This document shows positions 24,175-28,288 of a stretch of 28,288 nt of DNA, piece after piece. Source of the DNA: Sphingobacteriia bacterium (GTDB taxonomy: Bacteria; Bacteroidota; Bacteroidia; NS11-12g; UBA955); assembly GCA_021151535.1 (NCBI GenBank), contig JAGKXC010000018.1:1-28288 (forward strand), written 5' to 3'. Both the position numbers and the translations under genes were made by a program. Below the pieces are notes generated by a model. That model saw only the letters and a program-made list of their open reading frames with translations. It searched no databases and had not been told where the DNA came from. Positions within the stretch are counted from its first letter, which is position 1; every line of letters starts with the position of its first letter.

Positions 24175-24693
24175 TTAAGCGAAGAATAAGGTAACTTCTT
24201 GTTTTAGGAAATGGAGTACGCGATCTTGTGGTTGCTGATCTTGTTGCGATAGCCATTGGATGAGTTCTTTGCACATATCTGCTGATGAAGCGGTTTCTGG
24301 TAAGGCACTCAACAATTGTTGTAAAATTTGCAAATGTTGCTCTTTGGTAACTTTGATGAGGGTCCATAGTTGCTCGCTCACATAAATTTGTTGCGATGCG
24401 TTGTAGTTGTATTCCTCTGTAATTGCCTTAGAAGCCAATGTAGAAAAGGCTCTTGCGGTAGTTACTTGCGATGCGTATTCTTTGATGAGGGCTGGGAAAG
24501 CGGTTCTTTCGGTAAGTAGCGCCAATCTTTCGTATGCCTGCAATTTTAAAGGAGTTAGGGTTTGGTGGTTGGATTTTAGGATATCTACTTTAAGAAGGTT
24601 CAAAGTGTGCTTGGTGTGCATTTTGAAGAAAAATAACGCGCCCCCTACCGTTGCTAGGGTTACTAAGATTGCGAAAATTAAATACCAGTTCAT
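24175..24693 (-). CDS. small single-TM protein of a Bacteroidota family (DUF7935-like), unknown function
   Basis: The start is set to the ATG at 24693, which gives a 172-residue product beginning MNWYLIFAILV; a perfect -7 box lies just upstream, and the longer frame reaching 24876 would run across that box and into the divergent gene. Residues 3-23 are a TM helix; the rest is a predicted cytoplasmic helical domain with TPLKLQAYERLALLTER and NASQQIYVSEQLW, a pattern I associate with an uncharacterised Bacteroidota family. It lies 55 nt upstream of the mutase gene and may share its transcript. No function can be given. The family name is from memory and needs a profile search. Confidence 0.65.
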   Translation of the reverse strand: MNWYLIFAILVTLATVGGALFFFKMHTKHTLNLLKVDILKSNHQTLTPLKLQAYERLALLTERTAFPALIKEYASQVTTARAFSTLASKAITEEYNYNASQQIYVSEQLWTLIKVTKEQHLQILQQLLSALPETASSADMCKELIQWLSQQDQQPQDRVLHFLKQEVTLFFA

Positions 24694-24700
24694 CTTGTCG

Positions 24701-24708
24701 CAAATATA
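24701..24708 (-). promoter_or_regulatory. -7 promoter box of the small membrane protein/mutase unit
   Basis: Minus-strand TATATTTG, a perfect TAnnTTTG, ends 7 nt before the ATG at 24693. It faces away from the HesB box at 24754-24761, so this 73-nt gap holds two divergent promoters. No clear -33 TTTG is seen. Confidence 0.6.
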
Positions 24709-24753
24709 GATAAGGTAAACGAAAGGGAGGTAGCAGAATCGGAAACTGTTGCG

Positions 24754-24761
24754 TAAATTTG
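24754..24761 (+). promoter_or_regulatory. -7 promoter box of the HesB/IscA gene (leaderless arrangement)
   Basis: TAAATTTG, a perfect TAnnTTTG, ends 5 nt before the ATG at 24767. It sits inside the longer open frame that begins with a TTG at 24749 and so decides the true start. A -33 element is not evident. Confidence 0.6.
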
Positions 24762-24766
24762 TAATT

Positions 24767-25114
24767 ATGGAAGTGATAACAGAAAAACCACCAGTAAATT
24801 TTACTTCAACTGCCTTAGAAGAGTTGCATCGATTGTATGAATCTTTGGAGTTAAAGGAAGAATCTGCTTTGCGCATTGGCGTGAAAGGCGGCGGATGCTC
24901 AGGAATGAGTTACTTGTTGGCTTTCGACAAGCCTGAGGAGAATGATAAATTTTATGAAGTAGATGGCATTCCTGTGGTGATGAACAAGGCGCATGTGATG
25001 TACGTTTTGGGCATGGAAGTGGATTGGGAAAATGGGTTGGCCAACCGTGGATTTTCATTTAACAACCCCAACGCGAGTGATACTTGCGGCTGCGGACAGT
25101 CGTTTTCGGTATAA
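24767..25114 (+). CDS. HesB/IscA/SufA-type iron-sulfur cluster assembly protein
   Basis: The A-type scaffold or carrier protein passes Fe-S clusters to target enzymes in the cytosol. The 115-residue product (start ATG at 24767, MEVITEKPP) has the family fold and the three invariant cysteines: Cys44 in GGGCSGMSY, and Cys107 and Cys109 in the C-terminal CGCGQSF. It lacks neighbours of the suf or isc operons in this window, so it may be a stand-alone carrier such as ErpA/SufA. A frame starting at a TTG at 24749 is rejected because a promoter box overlaps it. Confidence 0.93.
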   Translation: MEVITEKPPVNFTSTALEELHRLYESLELKEESALRIGVKGGGCSGMSYLLAFDKPEENDKFYEVDGIPVVMNKAHVMYVLGMEVDWENGLANRGFSFNNPNASDTCGCGQSFSV

Positions 25115-25161
25115 TTGGGCGATAAAATCTTGCTAATCTTCTTGGGAAATTTGCCAATACG

Positions 25162-26400
25162 TTGAATTTATTAGCCGAAAATATCAAACAGGGCATTGGT
25201 TCTGTTAGGGCACATGCTACTCGGGCGGTAATAACGGCGTTGATAATTGCTATAGGTATTGCGGCATTGGTGGGGATTTTAACTTCTATCGATGCAATGA
25301 AAATTGCCATTACCCGTACATTTTCAAAAATGGGATCGCAAAGTTTTGTGATCCGCAATGCAGAAGGGGTAAGGCGATTTGGGCAAGTGAGTGATGAGCG
25401 TCCGATTTCTTTTACTGAGGCAAAATATTTCGAGAAATTGATGGAAGGGCAAGCGGATGTGAGCTTGCAAATAAATGCGGATTTTACGGCTAAAGTTTCC
25501 TATAGATCGGCAGAAACCAATCCCAATACAAGGGTTTTGGGGATTGATGATGATTATTTAAAAACGGCCAACTACGAATTGGAAGTGGGTAGGAATTTTA
25601 CTCGCAATGAAATTGATATGGCATCACCCATGGTAATAGTGGGGAGTGAAATCGCGCAGAAAATGCTGGGCGAAGGCCGTAATACAGCATTGTTGGTTGG
25701 TAATTTAATTCAAGTAAATGGCAAGCCATACCGTGTAATTGGCGTTCTGTCTAAAAAAGGATCATCGATGGGTATGGGAGGGGGCGATAGGATGGTATTG
25801 ATGCCCATAAGTAAAGCCATTCGGGACATGAAGGTGCAACAAGATAATTGTGTGATAACTGTTGCCAGTGATAAAGTATTGGATATTGAGCCGCTAATGG
25901 GCGATGCATATTTTTATATGCGGAGGATAAAGCGGTTACGACCTGGTGAGGAAGATAATTTTGTGCTTACCCAGAGTAGTGCATTGGCCAAAGATGCATT
26001 GGAAAATATTAAAATGGTAACCGGAGTGGGGACTGTGATAGCAGTGATTACGTTGTTAGGGGCTGCGGTGAGTTTGATGAATATTATGCTGGTAAGTGTT
26101 ACTGAGCGTACGCGGGAAATTGGGTTGAGGAAGGCGTTGGGCGCCACCCCCAAAATGATTCGCGATCAGTTCTTGGTGGAAGCGGTAGTTATCTGCCAAA
26201 TTGGTGGAATTGCCGGTATTATCTTGGGAATATTGATAGGTAACGGGGTTGGCGCCGCATTGGGTTCAGGGTTTATTGCTCCTTGGGCTTGGATGGTTTT
26301 GGCGCTGGTGGTTTGTGTGGTTGTGGGTTTGGTGGCAGGGTTATATCCTGCAAAAAAAGCGGCCAAATTGGATCCCATTGAATCCTTGCGATTTGAGTGA
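25162..26400 (+). CDS. MacB/FtsX-type ABC transporter permease
   Basis: The 412-residue protein has the MacB/FtsX type VII ABC layout: one N-terminal TM (about 22-45, preceded by NIKQGIGSVRAHATRAVITALIIAIG), a large periplasmic MacB-PCD-like domain (about 50-275), and three TMs in the C-terminal FtsX domain (about 285-400) with TERTREIGLRKALGATP, the coupling helix that meets the ATPase, and LYPAKKAAKLDPIESLR at the end. The start is a TTG at 25162, since the next Met is inside TM1 and the family begins NLLxENI. No ATPase gene is in the window, so its partner lies elsewhere. It probably exports a lipoprotein, peptide or drug, or works on the cell envelope; the substrate is unknown. Confidence 0.9.
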   Translation: MNLLAENIKQGIGSVRAHATRAVITALIIAIGIAALVGILTSIDAMKIAITRTFSKMGSQSFVIRNAEGVRRFGQVSDERPISFTEAKYFEKLMEGQADVSLQINADFTAKVSYRSAETNPNTRVLGIDDDYLKTANYELEVGRNFTRNEIDMASPMVIVGSEIAQKMLGEGRNTALLVGNLIQVNGKPYRVIGVLSKKGSSMGMGGGDRMVLMPISKAIRDMKVQQDNCVITVASDKVLDIEPLMGDAYFYMRRIKRLRPGEEDNFVLTQSSALAKDALENIKMVTGVGTVIAVITLLGAAVSLMNIMLVSVTERTREIGLRKALGATPKMIRDQFLVEAVVICQIGGIAGIILGILIGNGVGAALGSGFIAPWAWMVLALVVCVVVGLVAGLYPAKKAAKLDPIESLRFE

Positions 26401-26440
26401 TTTACTCTGAGGTATAATTGCCCAAGGGAAATTTTCATAG

Positions 26441-26469
26441 TTGGGGCAAGGGGAAATCCCATAATTTTG
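26441..26469 (+). promoter_or_regulatory. TonB-dependent receptor promoter (TTG-N18-TAATTTTG), leaderless arrangement
   Basis: TTG at 26441-26443, an 18-nt spacer and TAATTTTG at 26462-26469, then 5 nt to the ATG at 26475. Short GGGAAA/CCC repeats and TTGCCC/GGGCAA (26418, 26444) overlap it, and could be a weak permease terminator or a regulator site. Confidence 0.7.
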
Positions 26470-26474
26470 CCCTG

Positions 26475-28288
26475 ATGATTTGTCACAGAAGTTTCAGAAT
26501 CTTAAAAAAAGGTTCTTTGGTAGCGACGTTGTTTTTTGGTTCGTTATCCGTGAGTGAAATCCATGCTTTGGCTATAGAATCCGGAAAAGTAATACAATTA
26601 CAGAATCCGATTGGTGGTGGAAATCCCAAACAGAAAAAGGCGGATCTGGTAAAACCGTTGCCATCAAAACCAACAGGAACTAGCCTCGGAAAACCATCGC
26701 CAGCGAAGCCATCGCCCTACAGAAATTCTGTAAGGAATGTAGAACAACCGCCGCAGCGAATGAGAACTGCAATAGATTCTTCCAAAATGCCAATGGTGCA
26801 TGTTACGGCCGATCCCATGTATGTTATACGTTATTATCCTTCGGCAGGAAATGTGCAAGTGATTGGTTCGCGCGAGATTCAAATGATGCCTGTGAGAAGT
26901 ACCAGTGAATTGTTGCAATACGCTTTGGGTGTGGATATGAGAACCCGCGGTCCGCAAGGTGTACAGAGCGATATTCAGATTCAAGGAAGTACATTTGATC
27001 AAGTTTTGGTACTGGTAAATGGCATCAAAATGAGTGATCCACAAACTGGGCACCACCAATTAAATTTGAGCATCAATCCTGAAATGATTGATCGTATTGA
27101 GATTGTTAAAGGCGCTGCGGCTCATCTTTACGGGGTAAATGCTTTGGCTGGTGTAGTTAATATCATTACCAAAACACCTGTGAAGAATTCAACAACAATA
27201 ACTGTACAAAGAGGGTTTGGCGATCAAATTAATCAACAACAAATTCCTAAGCCGAGTACTTTGCCGAAAGATGATTATTACCATTCTCAAAGTTATCGAT
27301 TGTTGCAGCAATGGAATAGCTTAACGGGAATAACGGCTTGGTTGAATGTGGATGTAGATTTTGGTAACGGTTATCGCCCAAACACTGGATTTCAAGCCAT
27401 TCGCTCTAATTTTTTGGTTGAGAGTAGGAGTAAATATGTGCAGCGGCAGGGAAAATGGATGCGTGTTTTTGATCCAAACCGTTTGGCAGATTTGGCAAAT
27501 TCTTATAGAAGTGATGAAGTTGTTTTACATCAGCGGGTGATGGGGGGATTTATTCGCAATCAATTCGGGGCAAACGGATTTTATGCGGCCCCGAGGGATA
27601 GTAATGCTTATGAATATGTTAATACCCAATGGGGTGGATGGGTGGCACAAGTTAATGCCTCCGGTTTGGGTTCATTGACGTTGAGTTTGAATGCGCGAAC
27701 CAACCAAGATCGATTTGTGTTTAATCAGTTTAACCCTTCCTATTATCAGAATTTTCATAATTCCTCTGTGGTAAATCCGGAGGCTTTGTATTCATTGTCG
27801 CTGAGTAGAATTTTAAAATTGGGATTGGGTGCGGAGTATCGCCGAGAAGCCATTTCGAGCACCAACTTGGGAGAGCGGAATCGTGAATATTGGGGAACGC
27901 GTATGGAGTTAATATTGAATCCCTTGAAGCCGCAGTATTATGCATCTGAGAACCCAGAAGGTAAGAGGGATTTGCAAATTACGTTTGGATTGTACTCTTT
28001 AAAAAATTCAGTTTTGGGTTCGCAATTGTATCCGGGTGGAAATGTGGTGTATCGCTATAAAAATCACAAAGTGTTTGGAAGGGTTGGAACCGGGCAGCGT
28101 TTGCCAACGTTTACCGATTTGTATTACAAAGATCCTGTGAATGCGAGTAATGCCAAGTTGTTGCCGGAGCGTTCTACTTTTTATGATGCTGGATATCAAG
28201 TGAAAGTTTTTGGTATTTGGATGCAAGCCAATGCTTTCCGGAGATATAATTTTCAAATGATTGATCGGATTAAAGATTCATTAACCGC
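26475..28288 (+). CDS. TonB-dependent outer-membrane receptor (3' end outside window)
   Basis: The frame is open from the ATG at 26475 to the window edge (604 codons). A signal sequence (about 1-33, FRILKKGSLVATLFFGSLS) is followed by a Lys/Pro-rich segment (about 45-95) and then the plug domain (about 115-240): VQVIGSREIQMMPVRSTSELLQ, GVDMRTRGPQG, QIQGSTFDQVLVLVNG, IEIVKGAAAHLYG and GVVNIITK are classic. The remaining part is the start of the 22-strand barrel. There is no carboxypeptidase-like N-terminal domain or SusC signature, so a BtuB/siderophore-type receptor is more likely than a glycan importer. No SusD-like gene is in view. The ligand cannot be predicted. Confidence 0.92.
   Translation, partial: MICHRSFRILKKGSLVATLFFGSLSVSEIHALAIESGKVIQLQNPIGGGNPKQKKADLVKPLPSKPTGTSLGKPSPAKPSPYRNSVRNVEQPPQRMRTAIDSSKMPMVHVTADPMYVIRYYPSAGNVQVIGSREIQMMPVRSTSELLQYALGVDMRTRGPQGVQSDIQIQGSTFDQVLVLVNGIKMSDPQTGHHQLNLSINPEMIDRIEIVKGAAAHLYGVNALAGVVNIITKTPVKNSTTITVQRGFGDQINQQQIPKPSTLPKDDYYHSQSYRLLQQWNSLTGITAWLNVDVDFGNGYRPNTGFQAIRSNFLVESRSKYVQRQGKWMRVFDPNRLADLANSYRSDEVVLHQRVMGGFIRNQFGANGFYAAPRDSNAYEYVNTQWGGWVAQVNASGLGSLTLSLNARTNQDRFVFNQFNPSYYQNFHNSSVVNPEALYSLSLSRILKLGLGAEYRREAISSTNLGERNREYWGTRMELILNPLKPQYYASENPEGKRDLQITFGLYSLKNSVLGSQLYPGGNVVYRYKNHKVFGRVGTGQRLPTFTDLYYKDPVNASNAKLLPERSTFYDAGYQVKVFGIWMQANAFRRYNFQMIDRIKDSLT

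Noticed and set aside
24749..24766. HesB start at a TTG
   Set aside because: The TTG directly precedes and overlaps the frame of the TAAATTTG box; the ATG at 24767 gives the usual protein length.
24694..24876. Extended N-terminus (61 residues) for the small membrane protein
   Set aside because: It would overlap the divergent HesB gene and cross a perfect promoter box; the ATG at 24693 starts directly at the TM helix.

Overview
The window looks like chromosomal DNA from a Bacteroidota bacterium. The evidence is an AT-rich base composition, a C-terminal sorting domain of the type IX secretion kind, a Fur-purA pair, several perfect TAnnTTTG promoter boxes (the -7 element of this phylum) with no Shine-Dalgarno sequences, and families typical of the group (DUF5723-like barrel, TonB-dependent receptor, SPOR protein). 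I see no insertion sequences, CRISPR arrays, tRNA or rRNA genes.

Layout. 1-1847 (-): 3'-truncated GH13 neopullulanase/cyclomaltodextrinase-type enzyme, divergent from 1947-3620 (+), a secreted protein with four starch-binding-like modules and a type IX sorting tail; together these suggest alpha-glucan use. 3730-6682 (-): SPOR lipoprotein-sized secreted protein, Fur-family regulator, purA and an FAH-family hydrolase, the last three probably one operon. 6739-10400 (+): gpmI, an unknown lipoprotein and an aminomuconate-semialdehyde-type aldehyde dehydrogenase.

10596-17303 (+) is the most notable part: six tightly packed genes that look like a minimal flagellar-type rotary motor in an organism with no flagellar genes in view. 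They are a single-chain FliF(C-terminal half)-FliG fusion, a FlgO-like protein with a C-terminal outer-membrane barrel, a TPR lipoprotein, a four-TM MotA, a MotB with the stator Asp and an OmpA-type peptidoglycan-binding domain, and a DUF5723-like outer-membrane barrel. Rotor, stator and outer-membrane parts are encoded together, while no rod, hook, filament, export apparatus or FliM/FliN is visible. I do not know a published description of this arrangement.

17339-28288: housekeeping and transport genes. thiL and aspS (+) face dgkA and dnaA (-); then a catalytic-only methylmalonyl-CoA mutase subunit and a small membrane protein (-), diverging from a HesB/IscA-type Fe-S protein, a MacB/FtsX-type permease and a 3'-truncated TonB-dependent receptor (+).

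Two genome-style signals cut across the genes. Many genes have a perfect TAnnTTTG box only 4-7 nt before the start codon, implying leaderless or nearly leaderless mRNAs; this also corrects the starts of aspS, the HesB protein and the small membrane protein. The 7-mer GGGCGAT/ATCGCCC occurs about 28 times by hand count, against roughly 2 expected from base composition.
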